From Myotis daubentonii (lineage: Eukaryota; Chordata; Mammalia; Chiroptera; Vespertilionidae): a stretch of DNA of 64,000 nucleotides. The translations under genes were made by a program, and so were the position numbers. Below are positions 38,201-50,200 of this stretch, piece by piece. The first letter of the stretch is position 1, and the number at the start of each line of letters is the position of its first letter. The notes under the pieces are model-generated. The model searched no databases. It was not told where the DNA came from and was given only the letters and a program-made list of their open reading frames with translations. Where the stretch lies: assembly GCF_963259705.1 (NCBI RefSeq), contig NC_081846.1, forward strand, positions 57,565,205-57,629,204. The letters run 5' to 3'.

Positions 38201-38569
38201 AAAGAAAATTCATAACTCGCAGAGAAGGCATGAGTGTGCTGCTGAACTCTGAGGGTCTCTACCGTATAAGTACCTATCACATCTGTTGGCGGGCTCTGTG
38301 GAACCTCTGGTCATCCAGAACTCAGTGCGCCAGCGAATCCACTGCATCACGGGCCAAGTGGCATTGCTGTCTCCCTGTGGCTTGGACCAGCTGGGCAGCT
38401 TGCTCTTGCTCTGGCTTCCCTTCAAAACGGCTAGCGTTTCAGGTCACCCATTCAACTGATCAGAGAGGCATTCCCAAAAGCTGATTTTGCTGCCTTCAAA
38501 ATCCAGAGTCTCACCTCACATTGTGTTATTTTTACTGGAAAAAAGTACCATGTGTCTGTCATTTTGAAC
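38201..38569. other. Unassigned intronic sequence
   Basis: Short open frames on both strands, with no domain or repeat recognised. Confidence 0.4.
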
Positions 38570-38735
38570 ATGGAGGCTCTGTGTTAAAATCCCTATCCTG
38601 CCACATCCTGTTTCTTTGATGTTAGACAAGTTACTTATCTTTCTGAAGACTCCTACATGGTTGTTCTCAGAATTAAGGGAAAGAACATCTGCAAAGTACC
38701 TGGATTAAAATGCACACCCAGTAATATTCGTTTCT
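38570..38735 (+). mobile_element. MIR fragment
   Basis: 'tgttagacaagttacttatctttctgaagactcc' followed by 'agaattaagggaaagaacatctgcaaagtacctgg' follows the MIR core order. Diverged. Confidence 0.6.
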
Positions 38736-38759
38736 CTCCATTCTCTCCTCTTTACTGAC

Positions 38760-39345
38760 AATGATCAGCCAGCTGTGTCCTGGCACTTCAGATTCTGCAT
38801 GTCCCAGATGGAGTTATTTATCACCCACTCCTGTCTGTGCCTCTGTTAGTGTTGCCTTTTTAGCAAATGACACTACCGCTCAGGTGACTCCTTCCTTTTT
38901 CACTCTCCATTCCCATGGCAAGGGCTTAGAAAGTCCCTTGAATTGACCTTTTAAATACTGATCGTCTTTGCTATTCTGATCATCCCACTATTTTCTCCTC
39001 CCTACATTTTCTCTCTACTTCAGCTTTGCCTGCAATGCAAACACATCTAATCATGTTATTCTGATACTGAAAACCCAAGATGAAGTTCAGATGCCTTAAT
39101 CTTGCCTATGAGATGAGCCATCTTTTATCTGCTTCATGTTTTATCTCCCACCTGACTTCTACCCATTCCATTCCTACCTCTACCAGCTCCTAAAGGGCCT
39201 CAGGATTTGTCTTGCCTCCAATGGCTCTTCAGACCAACTGATTCTTCTACCCAGAACCCTCTTGTGGCTAACTCCTACTCCTTCTTCATGTCTGTTCAAA
39301 TGTAACTTCCTCAGAGAAAGCATCTCTGGCCCGTAGACAAGGTTG
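38760..39345 (+). mobile_element. L2 fragment
   Basis: It contains 'ctcctgtctgtgcctctgttagtgttgcc', 'attctacccagaaccctcttgtggc' and 'catgtctgttcaaatgtaacttcctcagagaa', in the order of the L2 3' half. The frame is broken. Confidence 0.65.
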
Positions 39346-39984
39346 GTTCTTCTTGATATATGTTTACATGGTGCTTGTTACTACATTACAAACCACTCAT
39401 AACTTATTAGCATAAGACAGCATGTTATTATTGTGCTTATGGATTCACTGGGTTAGGAATTTGGTCAGAGCACAGACAGGATGGCTTGTCTCTGCTCCAT
39501 GGTGTCTGGAGTAGCAGCCAGAAAGACGCAAATGGCTGAGAGTGAAAGGCTGAAATAACCCGTGACTTCTTTCATTTGGGCTGGGATGACTAGAAAACTA
39601 GGGGTAGCTGGGGACTGTCTACTGGAGCTCTGCATGGTCTTATGCATGAAGCTTGATTTGACTTCTGCAAAGCACGAGGTGGGCTCAGAGGAGCAGGACT
39701 TCCTGCAGGGTAGCTCAGGGCCCCATCACACAAGGCAGAAGCCTAATGACCCTTTATGTCCCAGCCTTGGAAGTCACATAGTGTTACTTAGGTTTTATCT
39801 GTTGGTCAAAGTAGTTATAAGCCCATCCAGATTCAGGTGAAGGGAATTTAGACCCACACTTCTAATAGTAGGAGTACCAAAAGACTTGTAATCATGTTTA
39901 AAGACCATCATAGTCCCCTATAGCTGCACAATGTCAACTCTCATTTTTTTTTTAAATTGAAATTACTTGTTAACATTTTTATCT
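39346..39984. other. Degraded repeat-like intronic sequence
   Basis: 39360-39560 ('attagcataagacagcatgttattattgtgcttatgg..ctctgctccatggtgtct') looks like an old interspersed repeat, but I cannot name it. No exon is seen. Confidence 0.35.
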
Positions 39985-40125
39985 TTTCCAGGAAATTGTA
40001 AATTCTATGAGAATAAAATCCATATCTGTCTTCACCACAACACCCTCATATTTGGTACATTGCTGGTAACTCAATCTCAACAAATAATTATTACATGGAG
40101 GAATGAATATAACTAGAGTATACCA
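39985..40125 (+). mobile_element. L2 3' end fragment
   Basis: 'aattgtaaattctatgagaataaaatccatatctgtc..tggtacattgctggtaactc..aataattattacatggaggaatgaat' matches the L2 3' UTR layout. Confidence 0.65.
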
Positions 40126-41409
40126 CTACTAGGCAAATGGTAGGGCCTTGATTAGGGTTCGGTGATTGAGCCACACTTGTCTTTGTAGTGGTTAAAGTAG
40201 AAGAATAAGAAATTACCTCACTCTTTCAGTTATCTGTGGTTGCCTTTGTGTTTTTAACAAAAAAAATAATGCCATTCCAAAACTTTCAAGCCTAATCGTG
40301 AAAGGCCATAAATCTTAAAAGTTATCTAGTTTAACGATTTTAATTTTTGAATCTCTTCTACTGCCTCTCCACTAAGAGATAATACATCCTAGCTGTGTAT
40401 GTATCTCTCAGTGCTAAACTTGCTGTCTTCCAGAGCAGTCCGTTTCATCTTCAGGAAGCTATTGGATTTTTTGCTTTCCCTCTTTTTCTTTATTTACTTT
40501 TTGGTAGTAAGCCCAGCTCTGTCCCACTTACTTTCACACATCAATCCTCCTGCTATTGTTGAGACCATGTGGAACAAGTCTGAACCTTCTTTCCCTTGAC
40601 AACCACTTAAATATTGCGAATTGTTATATATTTTTCTTGCCCCATACATATCTCCATCACTATAAATCCTTTCTTTTATAAGCTCTTTTTGGAAGGATAT
40701 GTTTTCAGCTCATTTGTCATTTACAGTGGAGAAGGGTTTAAGGGAAAACCCTCATCATGATTCACCATATATCATGGTTTAGGGTCACTATGGAAATAAT
40801 GTTATCAAAGGATATAAATTATTGGCAATAAAGGTTATAATGTAGGAACTTATTTGTATCAGTATCTAATATACATTTATTTAAATAAATCAAGTTCATA
40901 TCTAGAGGCAAGTTGATTTGATTGCACAGAGGTGTTACCATGAGATTGACCTGTCTAGGTAAAGGTCCAGAGTGCACAGGGAGTGAGGTGGCATCCTATG
41001 CAGAAGGAGAGAATGACGTGCCTCTCTCTAGTCCAGGTGGATCCTGGGTTGATAGTTATTATTACCTACATTATGGCTCCTCCCAATTACACTGATTACA
41101 AACTTGGAATGAGCCTTTCTATTTAGAGCAGCTCCTGGACTCTAATCTTGGAGATCTGCTACTGTCTGCTCAATGGCTTAGGCGCACAGGGCTGCTTAGA
41201 CCTGTTACAGTGTCCAAAGGAGCCCTTTCCTTCATCGAAGCCAAGCGAGGCAGCCAAAAGGCAGATAACAATGGTGCACCCCTTTTGTTTTCTGGGTTGA
41301 GCCATATCAACCCCTCCTGCCTATTTTTTTTTTTTTTGTATTACCTGCAAGCTAAGAGTGTTTTTTACATATTTAAATGGTTGAAAAAAAGAAGAAATGT
41401 TATGCAAAA
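40126..41409. other. Unassigned intronic sequence
   Basis: AT-rich; no feature recognised. Confidence 0.4.
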
Positions 41410-41586
41410 CTGTATGAAATTAAAATGTCTATTTCCATAAGCAGAGTTTTATTGAACCATAACTATGTCCATTCATTTGTCTATGGCTGCTTTTGTGTGC
41501 CACATGACACACACAGTGCCTGTATGGCCCACAGGTCTGAAATATTTGTTATCTGGCCCTTTACAAAAAAAGTTTGCTGACCCTAG
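41410..41586 (+). mobile_element. Old hAT-type MER element (partial)
   Basis: 'gagttttattgaaccataactatgtccattcatttgtctatggctgc' is followed by 'ggcccacaggtctgaaatatttgttatctggccctttac' and the end 'aagtttgctgaccct'. It is the same family as 44195-44403, in the opposite orientation. Confidence 0.65.
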
Positions 41587-41654
41587 GTCTAGTGGGATGG
41601 TAGAAGGAAAGGGTATTAATGCTGTTGTGGAAAAAACAAAATTATTCTTTTAAT

Positions 41655-42098
41655 TGTTGATAGTATTAGATGTCCCCCATTCCCCCCTCCCTTTACCACC
41701 CCATTACCCTGCCCCTACCCCATGCCAGGCCTTCCCTATACTATTGTCTGTGTCCATGGGCTGTGCATACATGCATATATGTTCTTTGGTTCATCTCTTC
41801 CTGTCCTCTCCACCCCCTCTCCTCTGAGGTCTGGCATATCCATGCCTCTGGACCTATTTTGTTCATCAGTTTATTTTGTCCATTAGATTTCCCACTTAAG
41901 TGAGATCATGTGATATTTGTCTAACTGGCTTTTTTCGCTTACCATAATAGTCTCCAGGTCCATCCAAGTTCGTGCAAAGGGTAAGAGCTCCTTCTTTTTA
42001 TATAGCCACAATCATTCCATTGTGTGTATGTACCACAGCTTTTTTATCCACTCACCTACTGATGGGCACTTGACTGTTTCTAGATCTTAGCTATTGCC
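41655..42098 (-). mobile_element. LINE-1 3' UTR fragment
   Basis: Antisense L1 3' UTR text: 'agatgtcccccattcccccctcc', 'tctggcatatccatgcctctgg', 'gtgagatcatgtgatatttgtc..cttaccataatagtctccaggtccatccaag', 'ttccattgtgtgtatgtaccacagc', then 'tactgatgggcacttg'. It is 5'-truncated. Confidence 0.85.
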
Positions 42099-42988
42099 AA
42101 AACAAAATATTCTTACATGCTGGGGTTCTATCCTTAGCTAGCCTCTAGATCACTGACCTGGAATGAAGGAAAGCCAGGAAAACTTGACATTCTGTCCAAC
42201 CTAATGCACCATGCTCTTCCCTGATTGCATTTCTTTTTGACCGTTCCCTTTCACAGTAACGTACTTAGAGCTCTAGCTATGGTCTGATGCTTCCGCTGAA
42301 GCAGAACAAAATAAAAACTTCTCCAAGACATACATTCTAAGTATGGTTGCCCAAAGTGGCAAAGCATTTGTGCTTGTGTACATGGATCACTTTTTAAATC
42401 CATAGTGAAATAATGATCATCTTTCTCTTTTTTCTTCACCTCTTTATTTAATTTTAAACTTTGATAAAATTTCAAGTCTAAAGAAGAGTTCCAAGAGTGG
42501 TACAAAGAATACCTACCAGATATACTAAGTTTTAGTATTTTGCCCTATTTGCTGTATTGTTTGTATTCTTGCTCTGTTTCTATCTCTCTTTTTGTCTCTG
42601 TCTCTGCCTCTCTCGCACACACACATACATACATATATACAAACACAATGAGATGGACAATAATTCCATAGTATTATCTAGCATTCAGTTCATATTCAAA
42701 TTTTCCTAATTGTTTTTATTGCCTCTCCAACTAAGATAATGTTGCCACATAAAGAAAAAAAATTTTTTTGTAACCTTTGGAAACAGTACTCTGTACATCC
42801 TCATTTGGATATATTCTAAGGGGAAAAGCACTGGATAGAAATCCAAAACTTTATTCAGTAGCCTTTTAATAGTGGTAACATTGATATCATGACCTTGAAA
42901 TGTTTTACCTTTGTGGTAAGATAAAGTGTACAAATAAACACTTTATTATTAACAGAACTAGGACTCAGTGTACAAGAAAAGATACCAA
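42099..42988. other. Intronic sequence with possible old L1 piece
   Basis: 42440-42720 ('tttgataaaatttcaagtctaaagaagagttcc..acctaccagatatac') resembles an L1M antisense 3' segment. The rest is unassigned. Confidence 0.35.
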
Positions 42989-43547
42989 CCCTATATAATA
43001 AAAGGGTAATAGGCAAATTGATCCTAATGGCAGAACGACCGAGAACGACCAGTTGCTCTGACATGCACTGACCACCAGGGGGCAGACGCTCAATGCAGGA
43101 GCTGCCCCTTGGTGGTCAGTGTGCTCCCATAGGGGAAGCTCTGCTCAGTCACAAGCCAGGCTGATGGCTGCAAGCGCAGCAGCGGTGGCAGGAGCCTCTC
43201 CTGCTTCCTCAGCAGTGCTAAGGATGTCTGACTGTGGCTTAGGCCCGCTCCCCATGGGAAGCAGTAAGTGAGACATTCCCTGAGGGGTCCCGTGCTGCCA
43301 TAGGGATGTCTGACTGCCAGCTTAGGCCTGATCCCCTGGGGAGCAGGCCTAAGCTGGCATGTAGACATCCCCCAAGGGCTCCTGGGCTGCCAGAGGGATA
43401 TCTGACTGACAGCTTAGGCCCAATCCCCCAGGGAGCGGGCCTAAGCCAGCAAGTGGATATACCCCACGGGGTTCCGAACTGCGAGAGGGCACAGGCTGGG
43501 CTGAGGGACCCCCCGAGTGCACAAATTTTCGTACATCAGGCCTCTAG
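42989..43547 (+). mobile_element. Helitron (HeliBat-type) with paired CTCF-like motifs
   Basis: The 5' end CCCTATATAATAAAAGGG at 42989 has the first T of TC changed. The 3' end has palindrome-like GTGCACAAATTTTCGTACAT and CTAG at 43544-43547. It is 559 bp long and GC-rich. Inverted motifs TGACCACCAGGGGGCAG (43069-43085) and CTGCCCCTTGGTGGTCA (43102-43118) face each other. A further inverted pair of 'gcttaggcc..gggagcgggcctaagc' type lies around 43411-43447. Confidence 0.92.
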
Positions 43548-44194
43548 CATTACATAAATTTTTTAGAAATATAATATTGTAAAATGAAAAGATCAATAAA
43601 ACTGGTGATTTTTTTTCTTTTTTCAAATATTTTTTTCTCCCACTGGAAAGGGTCACTGAAAGGGCCTACAAACAATGACACTTCAGAAGCAATGAGCATT
43701 CCTAATATGGATTTTAAACATCTTTTCACCCAAAGGAATCAGGGCTAATTGTAAAAAAAAAAAAAAAGTTGATTCCAGGTCTGGAGTAGGAAGTTTGCAA
43801 GGTAGCCTTAGGCTATTGTATTGTGTCAGCTTATAAAGGTTGAAGAAATGATAGTTTTAGAAAACCACATTTTTCAATTCCTCATATAGTAATTCAGACA
43901 AAGATCATCAATGGATGGTAAAACCTTTAGATGAAAGATTTTTGAGGAATGGGATATTTACACAGAGCCAAAATATTACTCTATGAATTACTTACTAAAC
44001 CAAACAAACAAAACATGTACCTTTACAATTCAGAGGTCTGGCTATTGCTACCTGAACCAAGTATATTCATTTAGCATCACTAATAGTGGGGCTGCCTGAC
44101 ATTGTGTCCCAACAGGTGATGCAATATAAAATACATCACCTTTGTGCCAAAAACATTTTACTCAATCTAACCAATTTTCTAGAAATTGAGAATT
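43548..44194. other. Unassigned intronic sequence
   Basis: AT-rich; nothing recognised. Confidence 0.4.
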
Positions 44195-44403
44195 TCTTTT
44201 TGGAAAGAGACAGACTGTAATTGTTTTAGATTTTGTGAGCCATATGGTCTCTGTCACAACTACTTAACTCAGCCCTTATATCAAGGAAAGCATCCATAGA
44301 CAACATGTAAACAAATGGCCGTGCCTGTTCTAATAAAGCTTTATTTACAAGTATATGTGGTGGATTCAATTTGGCCTGCTGTTTGTAGTTTGTCAACCCC
44401 CAT
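44195..44403 (-). mobile_element. Old hAT-type MER element
   Basis: 'gttttagattttgtgagccatatggtctctgtcacaactac', 'aacaaatggccgtgcctgttctaataaagctttatttac' and 'ggcctgctgtttgtagtttgtcaacccc' follow the order of a common eutherian hAT MER repeat. Confidence 0.65.
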
Positions 44404-44729
44404 TTGAAATGTAATTAACTATTTACAGAAAATTTAGGTGAAAGAGGAACCAAAGAAAATAGATAACAAGAGAATATAATTGGGCAAATCCAAAATGAGG
44501 AACCTTCTACAATATAGATTCTTAAATGCTTCAAAAAAGTTAGTGTCATGGGAAAAAAAAGTGATGCGACTATTCAGACTTATATAAACTAGTGAGACAA
44601 AAGAACCAGTTTGAATGTGTGAACCTAGATAACAACCATCTTTTTCATACATGGAGCTATTAAACCCTACCTCCCCTCCTCTGTCTTGTGCACGTGATAT
44701 TTCTTTTTTATATTTATAAATTAATTTTT
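44404..44729. other. Unassigned intronic sequence
   Basis: Nothing recognised. Confidence 0.4.
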
Positions 44730-45424
44730 AAAATTACAGTTGGCATACAACAGTAAGTTTTAGGTGTACAACATAGTGATTAGACATGTTTATAACTTAA
44801 GTGATTTCCTGATAAGTCTAGTACCCATCTGATACCATACATAGTTATTACAATATTATTGATTATATTCCCTATTTACACCCCGTGACTATTTTTATAA
44901 CTGAAAATTTGCACATCATAATTCCTTCACCTTTTTTGCCCAGCTCCGCAACCCTTCTCCCATCTGGCAACTATCAGTGTGTTCTCTGTATCTATGAGCT
45001 TATTTATGTTTTGTTTGCTTATTTTGTTTTTTAGATTTCACATATAAGTGAAACGTTGCAGTATTTTTCTTTTTTATCTGACTTATTCACTTAGCACAAC
45101 ACCCTCTACATCAGCCATGGGCAAACTACGGCCTGCGGGCCGGATCAGCCCATTTGAAATGAATAAAACTAAAAAAAAAAAAAAAAAGACCGTACCCTTT
45201 TATGTAATGATGTTTACTTTGAATTTATATTAGTTCACACAAACACTCCATCCATGCTTTTGTTCCGGCCCTCCCGTCCAGTTTAAGAACCCATTGTGGC
45301 CCTCGAGTCAAAAAGTTTGCCCACCCCTGCTCTAAGTTCTTCCATGCTGTCACAAATGGCAATATTTCACTCTTTTTTATAGTTGAGAATATTCCATTGC
45401 ATATATGTACCACCTCTTCTTCTT
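44730..45424 (-). mobile_element. LINE-1 3' fragment split by a hAT insertion
   Basis: Antisense L1 3' UTR text is seen on both sides of 45112-45329: 'acagttggcatacaacagtaag', 'catctggcaactatcagtgtgttctctgta' and 'ttagatttcacatataagtgaaacg' before it; 'tgctgtcacaaatggcaatatttcactctttttta..ttccattgcatatatgtaccac' after it. Confidence 0.85.
45104..45337 (-). mobile_element. Short hAT element inside L1
   Basis: The element (45112-45329, 218 bp) has inverted ends CAGCCATGGGCAAACT and, as reverse complement, CAGGGGTGGGCAAACT. Flanking octamers CTCTACAT and CTCTAAGT match at 6 of 8. The interior is the same family as the copy at 56312-56526, in inverse orientation. No transposase is encoded. Confidence 0.9.
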
Positions 45425-45530
45425 GTTTTTGAATCCTCACCCAAGGATATTTTTCCACTGATTCTTAGAGAGAGTGGAAGGGAGGGGGAGAGACAGAGAG
45501 AAATATCAATGTGAGACAGACACATTTAAA
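45425..45530 (-). mobile_element. Truncated VES SINE
   Basis: Only the 3' half remains: 'aatcctcacccaaggatatttttccactgattc', a purine-rich stretch, then 'aaatatcaatgtgagacagacac'. The tRNA-like head is missing. Confidence 0.8.
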
Positions 45531-48500
45531 AAAAAAATTCACGCCTCACTTCCATGCTGTTCTTCCATTCTCCCCATAAAGCCTGCATACAGCTCTATAG
45601 CTGACTTCCTTATGCTCAACTGATCTTCATTAGACGGCGCATCCTTGCCTCTGTTTTTTCCACCCTTGTTTTTGTCTCCTCCCTTAAGAACTCATCTTTG
45701 TGAGGACAAAGCTGTTTCAAAATCAAGGTTTGTTTGATTTCCCTCACCATGATGAAAATTTCTCTTGCTTTTGTTCCTTAGGGAAGAAGATGTTCTTGAA
45801 CTTTATAGTAGCCTTTCTGTTCTGTTTAACAAAGGACTAAAGTCTGTGCTGCCAGTAACGTATAAAATCAAACAAGATAAATTTACACTCAGTTCACTGT
45901 TCCTGCTTTTTTCTAACCTATGAACCGTAGTTATAGGATGATAGTTCTAAATGATCCTTTCTAACCTGAAAAAGAGATCATGAGGTTACTACAAGTATTG
46001 CCTGAAGCAGCCAAAAGATCCAGTAAAATCCTAGGCACCACTAGGAAAGAAAGCAAAAGCATGAACCAGCGTGTATATAAAATCATCATAAATTTGCATT
46101 TGGGTGATTACATGATTCCTGGTGTGATTCAGAAACCGATGAGTATAATCGCCATGAAATTGGGCTATTTGTAGAGGACAGTGTTGATGGATTGAGCCTC
46201 CAGTGTGGAAACCTAGTGTTGATATTATTTTAAATCCATTAATTTTTATTTATAAATTAAATAATTATATTGAATGACTACTATCTTGGCATAGAGTGAT
46301 AAACAAAAAAGACACGGTCCCTGTTTTCAAGGACCCGACAGTCTAATGGAAAATTCGGAAATTCTTGGCGAGGGCAAGACAAAGTAATATGGAAACATAT
46401 TGGAGCAGGGGGTAGCAGGGGTGAAGCAGAAAGTAGAAGGAAAACGTCTTCTACAAATGGGAATTGACTTCCTGCCAAAAATCCATGGCAATTTTAAGGA
46501 ACTGTGAATAAGTGAGTATAGTTGAAGCATAAAATTTGGAGTAAGTTGGGGAAAGGCTGTGGTAAGAGAAGACATGGAATAGATAACGTGTAGAAGCCAA
46601 ATTATGGAAGTGCTTGGAAGACAAATCTTGTAGTGTTTGAGTAGGGTAAATTTTTACTTAGTTTCCATTAATTATCATTAACTGCATTAAACAATTAATG
46701 AGTGAATTTAGTGGTTTATACCCTTTGTATTTTCAAAAGAATTTTAATGCATGCCTAGAGATTTAACAAAATCCAGGATACTAGAAGAACCTTGTATAGA
46801 AATCATATCTACCATTAGAGGAGTAGTAAAAACTAGGAAAGTAACTACCCTAGAAGGTTACACATATTAATACATAACTTTGTTCAAAATGGGATTAGAC
46901 ACACAAATGGACCCTAGTGGGTTATTAAGGGAAATTGTTTATTTGAGGCCTTCCTAGGCCTTCCCATAAAAAGACCTGTGCATGTCAATGCATGATCAGA
47001 AACTGAGTTCCAAACAGAACATTTTTTTTGTTCTTATTCTGTATTGTGTGTGTTAGGGAGTCATTCCCTTATCCCTTAATTACACATACCCACCTATTTG
47101 GGGTAGCCTTAGTAAATATGATCTTCCATTAAGCTTAGCTCTTTGGAGAATATTTAAAAAGCTAATGTCCATATCTGTTTGTGGGGAAAATGCAGACATC
47201 CCTCTTCCATTGACTGCATTTTTGTTTGACTTTTTAGTAATAAGACTCTCTGCCTTTAAATTAAGCTTCTATGGGATCATTGATTAAAATGGCTGATTAA
47301 AAACAACTTTAGGGGAAAAAAACCTTAAGATAATTTTCTTTTGCTGAATTCTTTAAAGTTCTTTCTATAAAATGCTGTAAGTTGAATCCCTCTTGACTTA
47401 TTCTGAGTGGAAACAGGGAACAATGACGCCTCTGTATTAAATTCCCAATCATTCCCCACGATCACTTTCAGTTTCCCATTAGCCTTATCATTGCTACAGA
47501 AGGAGTCTCACTTTCTTTAGATTTTCCTGAGTCAGTTTCCTGATCCTTTAATATCGTTTGCTGACCTCTTCCTGAATTCCCTCTTAAGAATTCAAATATT
47601 GATTCTAAGACATTTAATGATCTCCCTTCCTAGTATATTAGCAGTTACTGAGCTGGGCTTAAATTGTAGTTATTTTAAGTTAAAGTTAGCCAGTCATAAG
47701 TAACTGTCCAGCAACTATATAGCGCATACAGATATGCATGCACAAACACAACACAGATGCAAACACGTGTGCAAATAGGGTCTAGGAGATAATGTAGGTA
47801 AAACAGCAGGGACTTAGAGCAGAGAAAAATTAGACATAAAATTTATACAAAGGAACTTCTGACTTCATCTTAGAGAAGGAAACCAATACATAATGTGACA
47901 ACTCAGTGTGAACATTATCACATCCATTGTTTGGTATCGGTTATACTTCCACAGGCCTTGACCTGGGAGATGTTAGACCACATTCAAAGGAAAACAGGTT
48001 GGAGGGAATGCAAATGTTTTAAGTAGAGTTGGGAAATTTCACATAACTATATTGTACTATTGTGTTTTTCCATCTTCATGCTAAGAGGGTGCACAGCAGT
48101 TATATACTGGTAAGCATTTAACAATTGGCTGGAGGTGAGAGGAGGGGCACGGGGTAGCCCTGATTTGTAGCTTTTCTGATTTCTGTGGTGTAAATACACC
48201 ATGGCGTATTTCAAACTACCAACTTCATGTTACTAAACACAGAATCAGGAAGAAATGTACAGTTGCATGTCATTATATATTATTTCTATCATACAGATAT
48301 AAGAGACGTAAATAACCCCAAGAGCGTGGATAATAGTAAAATAATTGGGAAATGAGTTTTGAGTCTTTGTTACCTTTGTTTTTATTTCCTTTTAAGTTTA
48401 TATAACTTAATGTTTGTTAGTGGCTGTGTTTAACAGCTAGCTTGCTAAAGTCCTAAAAGTTTAGCAACCGGCTCTGTGTAGCTGGTGGGAGGCAGCTCTG

Positions 48501-49009
48501 GCACCTGAGTAGGGTTCACAGGCACCCAGCAGATGAAAGAAATTACACGACTAAGTCCCATGAAGAGATAATTGTGGTTCCCTAGGGATTGCTGTGGAAG
48601 TGCGTGTGCAGACCTGCTATGCCCTACCCGCTGTGCTGCCTCCCCTGTGAACTCTCCCCAAGTTCAGAAGTGAGGTCCTAAACCTCATGCTCTCACCAGA
48701 CACTGCACTTGTTTCGACTTGGATGGTCACTTTGAAGAACAGAGGAAGGATTTTCCACTTCTTGAGTAGAAGACTGGAGGTAATGTTTCCTCTGGTCTTT
48801 TGTTGGTACTGGTAGCTTTGGAAGCAAAGTCAAACATATAAATTTCTCAGTACTAGTATGTGCTGTATATGATCTTTTAAAGATGATTTCCTGGGCAGTT
48901 TATGACCAGAAAGAGAGGCTCTGAGCTATGGACAAAGGATAGTTCTCAAAGGTAGAGAAAATATTTGAAATATTTTACATCACTAAATACGAGCCTACTT
49001 CATTATTAT
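45531..49009. other. Intronic sequence, mostly unassigned
   Basis: A 3.5-kb stretch without clear repeats. 46250-46470 has an old LINE-like look. No exon has matching phase and borders. Confidence 0.4.
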
Positions 49010-49180
49010 TATTTAGTGCATAAATTGTTTTATGCTATTTTTTCCATCCCCTCTATGCCCTCTTCCACCTCTACCTCCCCCTCACAATCACCACACTGTT
49101 GTCCATGTCCATGATTTCTCTTTCTTTTTTTCTTTTTTGCTCAATCTCTTCCCTCCCCCCAAACCATCCCCCACCAGAGT
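49010..49180 (-). mobile_element. LINE-1 3' UTR fragment
   Basis: 'tttttccatcccctctatgccctcttcc..acactgttgtccatgtccatgatttctc' resembles the antisense L1 3' UTR seen at 41655-42098. Short. Confidence 0.65.
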
Positions 49181-50017
49181 TGTCTAAAAGAAAAGACAAA
49201 AATTTACAGAAAATAGGAGGAAAAACTTGGGAGACCAATGAATGTTAAACGATGTTGAATTATGCAAATAGAGAACTGATAATGTCAGTGCAGAAATAGG
49301 ACCATAAACTTTAAAGTCAGGATGTTGGATGTACTTTCATGTGAAATTGGCAAACATAGGGGGAAAATCCAAAGACAGTAGTAAAAGCCAATGAGTGTAT
49401 GGAGGAAAGTGGAGAGTAACAGGGCAGTGACTGTGTCTAAGAGCATCTGGAGAGCAGGAAAAGCATATAAGATGTGTACCTCGAATATAGAGAATAATCC
49501 AATAAAGCCCATGAACTGGAAATATTAAGGAGCAGAGAACAGATCATTCCTCATACCCAGGCCCACATCCGGGCATCGCTGGCCAGACACTGGGGAGGCA
49601 GTGTCTCACATATTCCCATGAACAGCTGTGGAGTAAATTGATCCCAAGTGAGTTAAGTAGAGGCGGTCGTATGTGCAGAGCTATCAACGTGAGCTTAGGA
49701 GTAACCAGCAGGTAATGGAACATACACAGATATCAGGAGTCTGTGGCAGGAATAAAAAAAGAAATTGACAATGAAAGAGACAGGGTGCTGGAAGGAGAGT
49801 AACATCAGTACCTCAGAAGAGGCCAAATACGTGCGACCATTCAAAGTCAAATACCAAGTGGGCAGTGAACCAGGCGTTTGAAAGCTTCATGAGAACAAGG
49901 CAGAAATAAGAAGGCACACACAGCAGTGTACAAGGGGCTGATCACTAGGACAATTCTCTACTTCCTGATGCTGGGTTTTCTATCATTCCCATGCAAAAGG
50001 CACCAATCCCAGAAAAG
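49181..50017. other. Unassigned intronic sequence
   Basis: Purine-rich old sequence; nothing recognised with confidence. Confidence 0.35.
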
Positions 50018-50200
50018 CAGTGGTTTCCAAACATTAGAGAGCAAAAATATCACCTGGTGAGTGGTGAGTATGTGAAAATATAAATCCCAGGATCCTACAA
50101 GCAGTGTTCTTCAGTCAGGCCCAGGAATCTGCATTTAAAAAAGCATCATTGAACATTCCAATGCAGTTGGTTTACCAACCACTTTCTGGGAACTGCAGCA
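50018..50200 (+). mobile_element. MER5-like hAT-Charlie element
   Basis: It starts 'cagtggtttccaaac', contains 'atcacctgg' and 'caggcccaggaatctgcattt', and ends 'accaaccactttctgggaactgc'. Diverged. Confidence 0.65.

Noticed and set aside
45781..45841. Exon-like stretch after TTGTTCCTTAG ('ggaagaagatgttcttgaac')
   Set aside because: A good acceptor, but no donor at the end of the open stretch, and no similarity to the coiled-coil protein.
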